From Pseudomonas viridiflava (GTDB lineage: Bacteria > Pseudomonadota > Gammaproteobacteria > Pseudomonadales > Pseudomonadaceae), in the NCBI GenBank assembly GCA_900596015.1, contig UVIF01000001.1, positions 886,513 to 950,512 of the forward strand: DNA of 64,000 nucleotides. The letters run 5' to 3'. The notes below the pieces were generated by a model. It saw nothing but the letters and a program-made list of their open reading frames with translations, ran no database searches and was not told the DNA's origin. Position numbers and translations under genes: made by a program. Position 1 is the first letter of the stretch. The number at the start of each line of letters is the position of its first letter. Positions 7,580-16,665 of this stretch are shown one piece after another.

Positions 7580-8835
7580 CGATCATCTCCTGGGACGCCA
7601 CGGGGCAGGCGCAGCTCGGTGAGCGTGCCGCCCTCTTCATGACTATAGAGTTTTACCGAGCCGCCGGCGCGAGTCACGCTGGCCTTGCTCAAGAACAGGC
7701 CAAGGCCGAAGCCCTTGCCCTTGGTAGTGAAGAACGGTTTGCCGATCTGCTCGGCAATGGCCAGGGGAACACCCGCGCCGTGGTCACGGATGACGATGAA
7801 GATGTCTTCACCGTCCCAGTCCAGCTTGACCTCGAGGTTGTCGGGGCAGGCATCGGCGGCGTTGTTGAGCAGGTTGAGCAGCGCCTGGGTGAGGTCCGGA
7901 GGCGGCGACAGGTGCGGCACCTCGCCTTGGCCCAGGCGGTGGAAACGGTAGCTGGACTCGGGGCGCATCAGGTGCCAGCGATTGAGGGCTTCGTCGAGCC
8001 AGGCGGTGACCGGCTGATCGACCACGGCCATGCGGCGATTGGCTTCGGCAGCCCGCACCAGTTGCTGGAGGGTTTCCTTGCACAGCTTGACCTGATCCTG
8101 CAGCACCTGCAGGTCTTCCTGCAGTTCAGGCTGGGGATGATCCTGGCGCATTTCCTTGAGCAGCACGCTCATGGTGGCCAGCGGCGTGCCCAGCTCATGG
8201 GCAGCGCCCGCCGCCTCGGTGGCCACGGCCAGCAGTTGCTGGTCACGCAGGCCCTCTTCGCGGCGCTGGGCACGCAACTGTTCCTGGCGCCGCAGCTCTT
8301 CGGCCATCTTGGCGGCGAAGAAGGTAATCACCGAGGCGGCCAGGGCGAAGCTCAGCCACATGCCGTAGATCTGCAGGTTTTCACGGCCGATCGGCAGTGT
8401 ATCGAGGGGGTAGAAGTGCGCCAGCATGAAGGTGTAGCAAGCCAGCGCGATGCCTGAGAGCACCAGGGAGTAGACCCACGGCAGGGTCACGGCGGCAATC
8501 GTCAGCGGCACCAGATAATAGGACACGAACGGGTTGGCGCCGCCGCCGGAATAGTACAGCAGGACGCTGTGGATCAGCAGGTCGCAGGCCAGTTGCAGGG
8601 CGTACTCGAGCTCGGTGACCGGCAACGAAAAGCGCAGGCGCAGGACGGTCAGCGCGCAGAGTATGGCAGACACCGCCAGGGTGGTGCTCAACGCCAGCCA
8701 AGGCAAAGGCAGTAGATGCGTCAGATAGGCGAAACCAACCGAGCCGGCCTGAGCGGCCAGTACCAGGGTGCGGATGAAGGTCAGGCGCCAGAGGTTCTGG
8801 CGTGAAGCGGAAAGAGGCATAGGATGGGCGAGCAT
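7576..8835 (-). CDS. roxS: Redox sensor histidine kinase RoxS (RegB/PrrB family)
   Basis: A 419-residue membrane histidine kinase. Six membrane helices span roughly residues 15-175. Between them is GGGANPF (residues 97-103), matching the conserved quinone-binding loop of RegB. The H-box is EAAGAAHELGTPLATM with His213, and the ATPase domain shows NLLNNAADA, DHGAGVP and GKGFGLGLFL. The start at 8835 follows a clear GGAGAGCAA ribosome site; the longer frame to 8943 has none. It probably phosphorylates RoxR in response to the redox state of the quinone pool. Confidence 0.92.
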   Translation of the reverse strand: MLAHPMPLSASRQNLWRLTFIRTLVLAAQAGSVGFAYLTHLLPLPWLALSTTLAVSAILCALTVLRLRFSLPVTELEYALQLACDLLIHSVLLYYSGGGANPFVSYYLVPLTIAAVTLPWVYSLVLSGIALACYTFMLAHFYPLDTLPIGRENLQIYGMWLSFALAASVITFFAAKMAEELRRQEQLRAQRREEGLRDQQLLAVATEAAGAAHELGTPLATMSVLLKEMRQDHPQPELQEDLQVLQDQVKLCKETLQQLVRAAEANRRMAVVDQPVTAWLDEALNRWHLMRPESSYRFHRLGQGEVPHLSPPPDLTQALLNLLNNAADACPDNLEVKLDWDGEDIFIVIRDHGAGVPLAIAEQIGKPFFTTKGKGFGLGLFLSKASVTRAGGSVKLYSHEEGGTLTELRLPRGVPGDDR

Positions 8836-9004
8836 TTGCTCTCCAGTGAGCGCTGCAGGCGGATCGGTGCAAGTATAACCAACTCGACACGCCGACAGCG
8901 GAAACTGCGGCAAATGACCGCGCGAAACGCATGAACCAGGCATCGTTCAGGAACCGCATCCGGCCTGGCCAGTCTTACCCAGCACCTACAACAAGGAGTT
9001 TTCC

Positions 9005-9715
9005 ATGCCCGTCATCACCCGCAGCGCCGCTTTGGTCCTTGGCGCGAGCCTGCTGGCCAGCCTTCCCGCGCTGGCCGACGAAGCCCGCTACAACCAGATT
9101 TCCCTGCGCGCCGAGGTCAGCCAGGAAGTGCCCCGCGACCTGATGCTCGTGACCCTCTACAGCGAAGAGCAGAACGCCGACCCGGCCAAGCTCGCCGCCG
9201 GCATCACCGACACCTTGAACAAGGCCCTCGCCCAGGCGCGCGAAGTCAAGGGCGTGATCGTGCGCCAGGGCAGCCGCAACAGCTACCCGATCTATGACGA
9301 CAAAGGCCAGGCCATCACCGGCTGGCGCGAGCGCGCGGAAGTGCGCCTGGAAAGCGCTGACTTCCCCGCGCTGTCCAAACTCACCGGCGAACTGCTGCAG
9401 AACCTGAAAATGGGCGCCATGGACTTCTCGATCGCCGACAAGACCCGCAAGCAGAGCGAAGACGCCCTGCTCAAGGAAGCCGTCGCTGCGTTCAAGGCCC
9501 GTGCTCAGCTGGCCACCGACGCCTTGGGTGGCAAGAGCTACAAGGTGGTCAACCTCAACCTCAACAGCGCTGGCTATCCGCGGCCCTACGCGTCCGCCCC
9601 GATGATGATGAAAGCCGCCCGTTCCGACGCTGCCCCGGTAACTCCGGACGTGGAAGCCGGCACCAGCGAGGTCAGCATCAACGCAGACGGTGTTATCGAA
9701 GTCGTGATGCCTTGA
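9005..9715 (+). CDS. SIMPL domain-containing periplasmic protein (DUF541)
   Basis: A 236-residue exported protein with an N-terminal signal peptide ending ASLPALADEA. The rest is a SIMPL/DUF541 domain (VSQEVPRDLMLVTLYSEEQN, then VEVRL-like and KAARSDAAPVTP segments). E. coli YggE of this family is linked to oxidative stress defence, but no reaction is known. A strong AAGGAG precedes the ATG by a few bases. It is divergent from roxS, matching the order in other pseudomonads. Confidence 0.85.
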   Translation: MPVITRSAALVLGASLLASLPALADEARYNQISLRAEVSQEVPRDLMLVTLYSEEQNADPAKLAAGITDTLNKALAQAREVKGVIVRQGSRNSYPIYDDKGQAITGWRERAEVRLESADFPALSKLTGELLQNLKMGAMDFSIADKTRKQSEDALLKEAVAAFKARAQLATDALGGKSYKVVNLNLNSAGYPRPYASAPMMMKAARSDAAPVTPDVEAGTSEVSINADGVIEVVMP

Positions 9716-9777
9716 TGCCCTGCCGCCCTTGATCGGGCGGCCCTATCCCCCATTGCCATTCATCTGCCGAGGCCCCC

Positions 9778-11379
9778 ATGCACATCCCCGCCTTCAAGCC
9801 ACTGCTCCTGACCGCTGCCCTGTGTGCCGGGATGCCCATGGCCCAGGCCGCGAGTACCCTGGTGTACTGCTCCGAAGCCAGCCCCGCCGGCTTTGACCCC
9901 AGCCAATACACCAGCGGCACCGATTTCGACGCTTCGGCGGAAACCGTCTTCAATCGCCTGACCCAGTTCAAGCGCGGCGGCACCGAAGTCGAGCCTGGCC
10001 TCGCCACCTCCTGGGACGTATCGGCGGACGGTTTGAGCTACACCTTTCACTTGCGCGAAGGGGTCAAGTTCCACAGCACCGACTACTTCACGCCCAGCCG
10101 CGATTTCAACGCCGATGACGTGCTGTTCACCTTCCAGCGCCTGCTCGATCCCGAGCACCCCTTTCGCAAGGCCTACCCTTCGGAATCGCCCTACTTCACC
10201 GACATGGGCCTGAACACCAACATCAAGTCGGTCAGCAAACAGGACGAGCACACCGTCGTCTTCACCCTCGCCACGGTCGATGCCGCGTTCGTGCAGAACC
10301 TGGCCATGAGTTTCGCCTCGGTGCAGTCCGCCGAGTATGCCGCGCAGCTGCTCAAGCAGGGCAAGGCCGCCGACATCAATCAGAAACCGATCGGCACCGG
10401 CCCGTTCGTGTTCAAGCGCTACCAGAAGGATTCGCAGATCCGCTACGCTGCCAACAAGGCGTACTGGAAGCCCGAAGACGTCAAGCTCGACAACCTGATC
10501 TTCGCCATCAACACCGATGCTGCCGTGCGCCTGCAGAAACTCAAGGCCGGCGAATGCCAGGTCAGCGGCTATCCGCGGCCCGCCGACATCGAGGTGATGA
10601 AACAGGACCCCAACCTGCGTGTGCTCAGCCAGCCCGGCTTCAACCTGGGCTTTCTCGCCTACAACGTGACCCATCCGCCGCTCGATCAACTCAAGGTGCG
10701 TCAGGCACTGGACATGGCGATCGACAAGCCCGCCATCATCAAGGCGGTGTACCAGAGCGCCGGCCAACTGGCGCAGAATGCCCTGCCGCCCGCGCAATGG
10801 TCGTACGACACGAGCATCAAGGACGCACCCCACGACATCACCAAGGCGCGTGCTCTGCTCAAGGAAGCCGGGATCAAGGAAGGCACGACCATCGACCTGT
10901 GGGCCATGACGGTGCAGCGCGCTTCCAACCCCAACGCACGTATGTCGGCGCAAATGATCCAGAGCGATTGGGCCAAGGTCGGCATCAAGGCCAACATCGT
11001 CAGTTACGAATGGGGCGAATACATCAAACGCGCCAAGAATGGCGAGCACGACACCATGATCTACGGCTGGACCGGCGACAACGGCGACCCCGACAACTGG
11101 CTCGGCGTGCTCTACAGCTGTGCGGCGGTCAAGGGCAGCAACTACGCCAAATGGTGCGACCCGGCCTACGACAAGCTGATCCAGCAGGCCAAGCTGAGCA
11201 GCGATCGCAATGAGCGTGTGAAGCTGTACCAGCAGGCGCAGCACATCCTCAAGCAACAAGTGCCGATCACGCCGATCGCCAACTCCACGGTGTTTCAGCC
11301 CATGCGCAAGGAAGTTCAGGACTTCCGCATCAGCCCCTTCGGCCTGACCCCCTTCTACGGTGTCAGCCTCTCGCAGTGA
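9778..11379 (+). CDS. Dipeptide ABC transporter substrate-binding protein, first paralog (DppA-like)
   Basis: A 533-residue periplasmic receptor of SBP family 5. The signal peptide ends PMAQAAS, and the mature protein starts STLVYCSEASPAGFDP. Family marks include TYTFHLREGVKFH, KPIGTGPFVFKRYQKD and GWTGDNGDPDNW; the Asp in the last motif corresponds to the region that binds the peptide amino terminus in DppA. It is the first of four receptor genes here that share a single DppBCDF translocator. It matches the position of dppA1 in P. aeruginosa. Confidence 0.92.
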   Translation: MHIPAFKPLLLTAALCAGMPMAQAASTLVYCSEASPAGFDPSQYTSGTDFDASAETVFNRLTQFKRGGTEVEPGLATSWDVSADGLSYTFHLREGVKFHSTDYFTPSRDFNADDVLFTFQRLLDPEHPFRKAYPSESPYFTDMGLNTNIKSVSKQDEHTVVFTLATVDAAFVQNLAMSFASVQSAEYAAQLLKQGKAADINQKPIGTGPFVFKRYQKDSQIRYAANKAYWKPEDVKLDNLIFAINTDAAVRLQKLKAGECQVSGYPRPADIEVMKQDPNLRVLSQPGFNLGFLAYNVTHPPLDQLKVRQALDMAIDKPAIIKAVYQSAGQLAQNALPPAQWSYDTSIKDAPHDITKARALLKEAGIKEGTTIDLWAMTVQRASNPNARMSAQMIQSDWAKVGIKANIVSYEWGEYIKRAKNGEHDTMIYGWTGDNGDPDNWLGVLYSCAAVKGSNYAKWCDPAYDKLIQQAKLSSDRNERVKLYQQAQHILKQQVPITPIANSTVFQPMRKEVQDFRISPFGLTPFYGVSLSQ

Positions 11380-11388
11380 TACCTAACG

Positions 11389-11422
11389 CCCCATTGCAGT
11401 GCGCCAGCGTGGTGCAGTGGGG
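11389..11422 (+). other. Intercistronic hairpin after the first dpp receptor gene
   Basis: CCCCATTGCA (11389-11398) and TGCAGTGGGG (11413-11422) pair over ten bases with one G-T pair. No T-run follows, so this is not a standard intrinsic terminator. It could block 3' exonucleases and stabilise the receptor mRNA. Confidence 0.5.
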
Positions 11423-11546
11423 TCGATAAGCGTGCGTTCTGCTGCAAAACGTTATTGATCGTGCGTTCAACTATCGAAAAAATTATATCGATGCGACATT
11501 CGTGTACGCCCGTCCCACCGTTTCAACCCCGATTCGATGCAAACAG

Positions 11547-11575
11547 TTGATTTGGGTATGCCGCCTGCATAAGTA
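11547..11575 (+). promoter_or_regulatory. Possible sigma-70 promoter upstream of second dpp receptor gene
   Basis: TTGATT (11547-11552) and TAAGTA (11570-11575) are separated by 17 bases, about 60 bases upstream of the ATG at 11636. The -10 is weak. The 256-base gap between the two receptor genes leaves room for an independent promoter. Confidence 0.3.
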
Positions 11576-11635
11576 TCGGCCGGGTCGGCCCACAAGGTCG
11601 CCCTCATTCTTAAAATGACAACAACTGAGGCCACC

Positions 11636-13237
11636 ATGCTCAAAACCGCGGTCATTCCGTTCATCGTCGGGGCCGGCCTGCTTGCCAGCGCCCCTTTCGC
11701 CCATGCTGCGAGCAACCTTGTATTCTGCTCCGAAGGCAGTCCGGCGGGTTTTGACCCGGCGCTGTATACCAGTGGTACGGATTTCGACGCTTCTGCAGAA
11801 ACCGTCTTCAACCGTCTGAGCCAGTTCGAGCGTGGCGGCACCGCAGTCACTCCTGGCCTGGCCACGAGCTGGGACATCTCAGAAGATGCGCTGACCTATA
11901 CCTTCCACCTGCGTGAAGGGGTCAAGTTCCACACCACCGACTACTTCAAGCCGTCCCGCGAATTCAACGCCGACGACGTGCTGTTCACGTTCAACCGCAT
12001 GATCGACAAGAACATGCCGTTCCGTAAAGCCTATCCGACCGAGTTCCCGTACTTCACCGACATGGGCATGGACGAGAACATCACCAACATCGAGAAGCTC
12101 GACGAGCACACCGTGCGCTTCACCTTGAAGACCGTCGACGCCGCGTTCATCCAGAACATGGCAATGAGCTTCGCCTCGATCCAGTCCGCTGAATACGCCG
12201 CCCAGTTGCTCAAGCAGGGCAAGGCCGCCGACATAAACCAGAAGCCGATCGGCACTGGCCCGTTCGTGTTCAACCGCTACCAGAAAGACGCGCAGATTCG
12301 CTACAAGGGCAACAAGGACTACTGGAACCCGGATGACGTGAAGATCGACAACCTGATCTTCGCCATCACCACCGATGCATCGGTGCGCATGCAGAAACTC
12401 AAGAAGAATGAGTGCCAGGTCAGCGTTTACCCACGCCCGGCCGACCTCAAGCCGCTCAAGGAAGACAACAAGCTGCAGATGCCCGACCAGGCCGGCTTCA
12501 ACCTGGGCTACATCGCCTACAACGTCACCCATGAACCGCTGGGCAACCTCAAGGTCCGCCAGGCGCTGGACATGGCCGTGAACAAGAAAAGCATCATCGA
12601 AGCCGTGTACCAGGGCGCCGGCCAGTTGGCAGTGAACGCCATGCCGCCGACCCAGTGGTCCTACGACGAAAGCATCAAGGACGCCGGCTACAATGTCGAA
12701 GAGGCCAAGAAGCTGCTCAAGGAGGCCGGCGTCAAGGAAGGTACCGAGATCACCCTGTGGGCGATGCCGGTGCAGCGCCCCTACAACCCCAACGCCAAGC
12801 TGATGGCCGAGATGCTGCAATCGGACTGGGCCAAGGTGGGTATCAAGGCCAAGATCGTCAGTTACGAATGGGGTGAGTACCTCAAGCGGGCCAAGGCCGG
12901 CGAGACCGATGCCATGCTCATCGGCTGGAGCGGCGACAACGGTGACCCGGACAACTGGCTGGGCACCCTGTACGGCTGCGACGCGGTGAACGGCAACAAC
13001 TTCTCGAAGTGGTGCGACAAGGACTACGACCAGTTGATCAAGACCGCCAAGGCCACGCCCGACCAGGCCAAGCGTACCGAACTGTACAAGCAGGCCCAGG
13101 TGCGCCTCAAGGAACAGGTGCCGATCACCCCGATCGCGCACTCCACGGTCTACCAGCCCATGAGCGCCAAGGTCACCGACTTCAAGATCAGCCCCTTTGG
13201 CTTGAACTCGTTCTATGGCGTAGGCCTGAAGGACTGA
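11636..13237 (+). CDS. Dipeptide ABC transporter substrate-binding protein, second paralog (DppA-like)
   Basis: A 533-residue SBP family 5 receptor, clearly a tandem copy of the previous gene: signal peptide ending SAPFAHAAS, then SNLVFCSEGSPAGFDP, KPIGTGPFVFNRYQKD and GWSGDNGDPDNW. It is closer to paralogs one and three than to paralog four. The ATG at 11636 is chosen because GAGG lies at the right distance; the frame is open to 11615. In P. aeruginosa the matching gene is dppA2. Confidence 0.92.
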   Translation: MLKTAVIPFIVGAGLLASAPFAHAASNLVFCSEGSPAGFDPALYTSGTDFDASAETVFNRLSQFERGGTAVTPGLATSWDISEDALTYTFHLREGVKFHTTDYFKPSREFNADDVLFTFNRMIDKNMPFRKAYPTEFPYFTDMGMDENITNIEKLDEHTVRFTLKTVDAAFIQNMAMSFASIQSAEYAAQLLKQGKAADINQKPIGTGPFVFNRYQKDAQIRYKGNKDYWNPDDVKIDNLIFAITTDASVRMQKLKKNECQVSVYPRPADLKPLKEDNKLQMPDQAGFNLGYIAYNVTHEPLGNLKVRQALDMAVNKKSIIEAVYQGAGQLAVNAMPPTQWSYDESIKDAGYNVEEAKKLLKEAGVKEGTEITLWAMPVQRPYNPNAKLMAEMLQSDWAKVGIKAKIVSYEWGEYLKRAKAGETDAMLIGWSGDNGDPDNWLGTLYGCDAVNGNNFSKWCDKDYDQLIKTAKATPDQAKRTELYKQAQVRLKEQVPITPIAHSTVYQPMSAKVTDFKISPFGLNSFYGVGLKD

Positions 13238-13264
13238 CCCCGGGCATCTCTCCCGATGCAGGCG

Positions 13265-13290
13265 GACGACGGACCGAAAGGTCCGTTGTC
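13265..13290 (+). other. Intercistronic hairpin with GAAA tetraloop
   Basis: An eleven-base stem (13265-13275 with 13280-13290, one G-T pair) is capped by the tetraloop GAAA. It lies 27 bases after the stop of the second receptor gene and has no T-run. It fits a 3' stabilising structure rather than a terminator. Confidence 0.6.
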
Positions 13291-13451
13291 CACGTCGCTT
13301 GCACAAACCCCAGGATTTTTCCCACAGCACTACCGGAATACGCCGACATACACCTTAGTCAAATGGAACTAGCTTTCCTTGGCGACGGCCGTCCTATTCC
13401 TGCCAGAAGACTGGCGACCCACGATCGGAAAACAACAAGACAGGGACTATC

Positions 13452-15050
13452 ATGCGACATACACAGCTTTGCTCCGCCATGCTCGCTCTGGGCCTGCTCG
13501 GCCAGGTCGGCCTCAGCCAGGCCGCGAACAGCCTGGTGTACTGCTCCGAAGGCAGCCCCGCAGGTTTCGACATCGCCCAGTACACCAGCGGCACCGACAA
13601 CGATGCTTCGCAACCGATCTACAACCGCCTGACCGAATTCGAAAAAGGCGGGACCAGTGTCATTCCCGCACTGGCCACCAAATGGGACATCTCAGAAGAC
13701 GGCCTGACCTACACCTTCCACCTGCGCGAAGGGGTCAAGTTCCACAGCAACGAGGCGTTCAAGCCGACCCGTGACTTCAACGCCGACGACGTGCTGTTCA
13801 CCTTCAACCGCATGCTCGACCCCAACCAGCCGTTCCGCAAGGCCTACCCCACCGAGTTTCCCTACTTCGTCAGCATGAGCCTGGACAAGAACATCGCCAA
13901 GGTCGAGAAAGCCGACGACCACACCGTGGTGTTCACCCTCAACGCGGTGGACGCCGCGTTCGTGCAGAACATCGCCATGAACTTCGCCTCTATCCAGTCC
14001 GCCGAGTACGCCGATCAGCTGCTCAAGAGCGGCAACATGCGCGACATCAACCAGAAGCCGATCGGCACCGGTCCGTTCGCCTTCCAGCGTTACCAGAAGG
14101 ACTCGCAGATCCGCTACAAGGCCAACCCGCAGTACTGGGACATGAGCCAGGTGAAGGTCGACCAGCTGATCTTCGCCATCAACACCGATGCTTCGGTGCG
14201 CATGCAGAAGCTCAAGAAGAACGAGTGCCAGGTGACTGCCTACCCACGCCCTGCCGACCTCGCGGGCCTCAAGGCAGACCCCAAGCTCAAGGTCATGGAG
14301 CAGGCCGGCTACAACCTGGGCTACATCACCTACAACGTTCGCCACAAACCGTTCGACCAGCTGGAAGTGCGCCAGGCGATGGACATGGCGGTAAACAAGG
14401 ACGCCATCCTCAAGGCTGTCTACCAGGGTGCCGGGCAAAAAGCAGTCAATGCCATGCCGCCGACCCAGTGGTCCTACGACGAGAGCATCAAGGACGCGCC
14501 TTTCGACCCGGAGAAAGCCAAGCAGATGCTTCAGGCCGCCGGAGTCAAGGAGGGCACCGAGATCACCCTCTGGGCCATGCCCGTGCAGCGGCCGTACAAC
14601 CCCAACGCCAAGCTGATGGCTGAAATGCTGCAGGCCGACTGGGGCAAGATCGGCCTCAAGGTCAAGATCGTCAGCTACGAATGGGGTGAGTATCTGGACC
14701 GCACCAAACGCGGCGAACACGACGTTTCGCTGATTGGCTGGACTGGCGACAACGGTGATCCGGACAACTGGCTGGGCACGCTGTACAGCTGCGATGCGAT
14801 TGGCAGCAACAACTACTCGATGTGGTGCAACCAGGATTACGACAAGCTGGTGCAGCAGGCCAAGCGCGTGACCGATCGCGACGAGCGCAGCGTGCTCTAT
14901 CGCCAGGCCCAACAGCTGCTCAAGCAGCAGGTACCGATCACCCCGATCGCCCACTCCACCGTCAACCAGCCGGTCAGCGTCAAGGTCGACGGCTTCAAGG
15001 TCAGCCCGTTCGGGCGTAACGATTTCGGCGGCGTGAGCGTCCGCGACTAG
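13452..15050 (+). CDS. Dipeptide ABC transporter substrate-binding protein, third paralog (DppA-like)
   Basis: A 532-residue SBP family 5 receptor with a signal peptide ending GLSQAAN and the mature start NSLVYCSEGSPAGFDI. It contains KPIGTGPFAFQRYQKD and GWTGDNGDPDNW. It corresponds to dppA3. In P. aeruginosa a dipeptidase gene (mdpA) and its regulator (psdR) lie between the second and third receptors; here only 214 bases separate them, so both are absent from this place. Confidence 0.92.
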   Translation: MRHTQLCSAMLALGLLGQVGLSQAANSLVYCSEGSPAGFDIAQYTSGTDNDASQPIYNRLTEFEKGGTSVIPALATKWDISEDGLTYTFHLREGVKFHSNEAFKPTRDFNADDVLFTFNRMLDPNQPFRKAYPTEFPYFVSMSLDKNIAKVEKADDHTVVFTLNAVDAAFVQNIAMNFASIQSAEYADQLLKSGNMRDINQKPIGTGPFAFQRYQKDSQIRYKANPQYWDMSQVKVDQLIFAINTDASVRMQKLKKNECQVTAYPRPADLAGLKADPKLKVMEQAGYNLGYITYNVRHKPFDQLEVRQAMDMAVNKDAILKAVYQGAGQKAVNAMPPTQWSYDESIKDAPFDPEKAKQMLQAAGVKEGTEITLWAMPVQRPYNPNAKLMAEMLQADWGKIGLKVKIVSYEWGEYLDRTKRGEHDVSLIGWTGDNGDPDNWLGTLYSCDAIGSNNYSMWCNQDYDKLVQQAKRVTDRDERSVLYRQAQQLLKQQVPITPIAHSTVNQPVSVKVDGFKVSPFGRNDFGGVSVRD

Positions 15051-15071
15051 ATAAGCCAAGCCTCCCCTCGC

Positions 15072-15090
15072 CCCATGGCCATGCCATGGG
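15072..15090 (+). other. Intercistronic hairpin before the porin gene
   Basis: CCCATGG (15072-15078) and CCATGGG (15084-15090) form a seven-base stem with a five-base loop, 22 bases after the third receptor stop. TCTTTT follows ten bases later, so weak termination is possible. Confidence 0.4.
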
Positions 15091-15213
15091 CTTGGGGATC
15101 TTTTGGCAAAAAAGAGCAAGCAAACGTTTGCAACTGTCACCACCCGCCATGGACTGGGCACAAGCCGCACTCGATAAAGCGGCAATAAAACCAAAAAATG
15201 TAAGGAGCTTCAG

Positions 15214-16593
15214 TTGAAAATCACCAAGAGAGCAGTACTCACGTTGTCCTTGAGCGGTTTCACGCCCCTGGCCCTGGCCGAAGAAGTCAGCCAGGCTTTC
15301 GTCCCTCTCACCGTCAAGACCAGCAGCGCCCAGGATGAAGCCCAGGGCTTCATCGAGGACTCGAGCCTGACCGGCTCGACGCGCAACTGGTTCGCCAAGG
15401 AAAAAGGCAAGCGCGGCCTGACCTGGGGCATCAACAAAGGCAACGGCGCCACCGAACGCACAGGCAGCCGCGACACCTGGGTGCAGGGCACCATCGTCAA
15501 CTACACCTCGGGCTTCACCCAGGGCACGGTAGGTTTCAGCACCGAAGTGGCGGCCTACAACACCGTGGCTCTGGAGCAAGGCAAAGGCCGCGTGGCTGGC
15601 GGCGGCAACCGCACCCTGACCGACCACGACGGCGAAGCGGTCGACCAGTGGACCAAGGCAGGCCTGGCCAACCTCAAGGCACGGGTTTCAAACACGGTGG
15701 TGACCGCCGGACGTCAATCGCTGAACACACCCGTTCTTGCCTTCATCGGCAACCGTGCCCTGCCCTCCAGCTTCGAGGGTGTCAGCGTGCACAGCGCCGA
15801 GTTCGACAACCTCGATTTCGACCTTGGTACGTTCAGCCGGGTGTCGCCGCGCACCGAGCAGAGCCTGAGCAAATTCAGGACCGAGTACGGCAACGGCACC
15901 ACTACCGATCAGGTCAACATCTTCGGCCTCAACTACCAGCCGCTGAAAAGCCTGACCACCAGCCTGTACGCGTCCAACGTCAAGGATGTCTGGAACCAGT
16001 ACTACTTCGGTGCAGCCCATGAACTGGGGGATGCCTCGGTACTGAGCCTGAGCACCGGGTTCAACTATTACAAGACCAAGGATGCGGGCAGCTCCAAGAT
16101 GGGTGCCATCGACAACGACACCTACAGCCTGTCGTTGACCGCGACGCACAAGGCGCACAGCCTGACCCTGGCCTTCCAGGAAGTGAACGGCGACGAATAC
16201 TTCGACTATCTGCATGAAACCAACGCCATCTTCCTGGCCAACTCGTTGTTCTCGGACTACAACGGGCCGAACGAAAAATCCTTCCAGGTCGGCTACGGGC
16301 TGGACATGGCCGGCTATGGCGTACCGGGGCTCAAGTTCAGCGTCTACACCGCGCGCGGCTGGGGCATCGATGGCACGCGCTACAAGGGTGGTGGCTATGA
16401 CGGCATTCAGGCTCAGGACGGCGAAAGCCATTACGAGTACGGCTTCGGCACCTCGTACGCCGTGCAGGGCGGGCCACTGAAGGCCAGCACCATTCGCGCG
16501 ACCTACAGTGCCCACCGCGCCAGCGCCAATCAGGTCGATGGCAGCCTCAACGAGCTGCGCATCGTCACTACCATTCCGTTCCAGATTTTTTGA
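15214..16593 (+). CDS. opdP: OprD-family outer-membrane porin (OpdP-like, dipeptide uptake)
   Basis: A 459-residue OprD-type 18-strand barrel. The signal peptide ends PLALAEE; the mature protein shows FIEDSSLTGSTRNWF, typical of OprD porins, and ends in a C-terminal aromatic residue (IPFQIF), as barrel proteins need for BAM. The start codon is TTG, supported by TAAGGAG seven bases upstream. Its place between dipeptide receptor genes matches OpdP, the glycine-glutamate/dipeptide channel of P. aeruginosa, so it most likely supplies the outer-membrane step of this uptake system. Confidence 0.88.
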   Translation: MKITKRAVLTLSLSGFTPLALAEEVSQAFVPLTVKTSSAQDEAQGFIEDSSLTGSTRNWFAKEKGKRGLTWGINKGNGATERTGSRDTWVQGTIVNYTSGFTQGTVGFSTEVAAYNTVALEQGKGRVAGGGNRTLTDHDGEAVDQWTKAGLANLKARVSNTVVTAGRQSLNTPVLAFIGNRALPSSFEGVSVHSAEFDNLDFDLGTFSRVSPRTEQSLSKFRTEYGNGTTTDQVNIFGLNYQPLKSLTTSLYASNVKDVWNQYYFGAAHELGDASVLSLSTGFNYYKTKDAGSSKMGAIDNDTYSLSLTATHKAHSLTLAFQEVNGDEYFDYLHETNAIFLANSLFSDYNGPNEKSFQVGYGLDMAGYGVPGLKFSVYTARGWGIDGTRYKGGGYDGIQAQDGESHYEYGFGTSYAVQGGPLKASTIRATYSAHRASANQVDGSLNELRIVTTIPFQIF

Positions 16594-16602
16594 TCGGCGA
16601 GC

Positions 16603-16633
16603 GCTGCCCGTGGTTCGACGAATCACGGGCAGC
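16603..16633 (+). other. Perfect ten-base intercistronic hairpin after the porin gene
   Basis: GCTGCCCGTG (16603-16612) pairs perfectly with CACGGGCAGC (16624-16633) around an eleven-base loop. It begins ten bases after the porin stop and lacks a T-run. It is one of a series of such hairpins at this locus. Confidence 0.6.
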
Positions 16634-16665
16634 GGCTACGCTTACGTGCGATTGCGAGGGCAACG

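Noticed and set aside
9760..15194. Long minus-strand open frames (about 480-500 codons each) opposite the dpp receptor genes
   Set aside because: They recur because the receptor paralogs share codon use; no signal peptide, motif or ribosome site.
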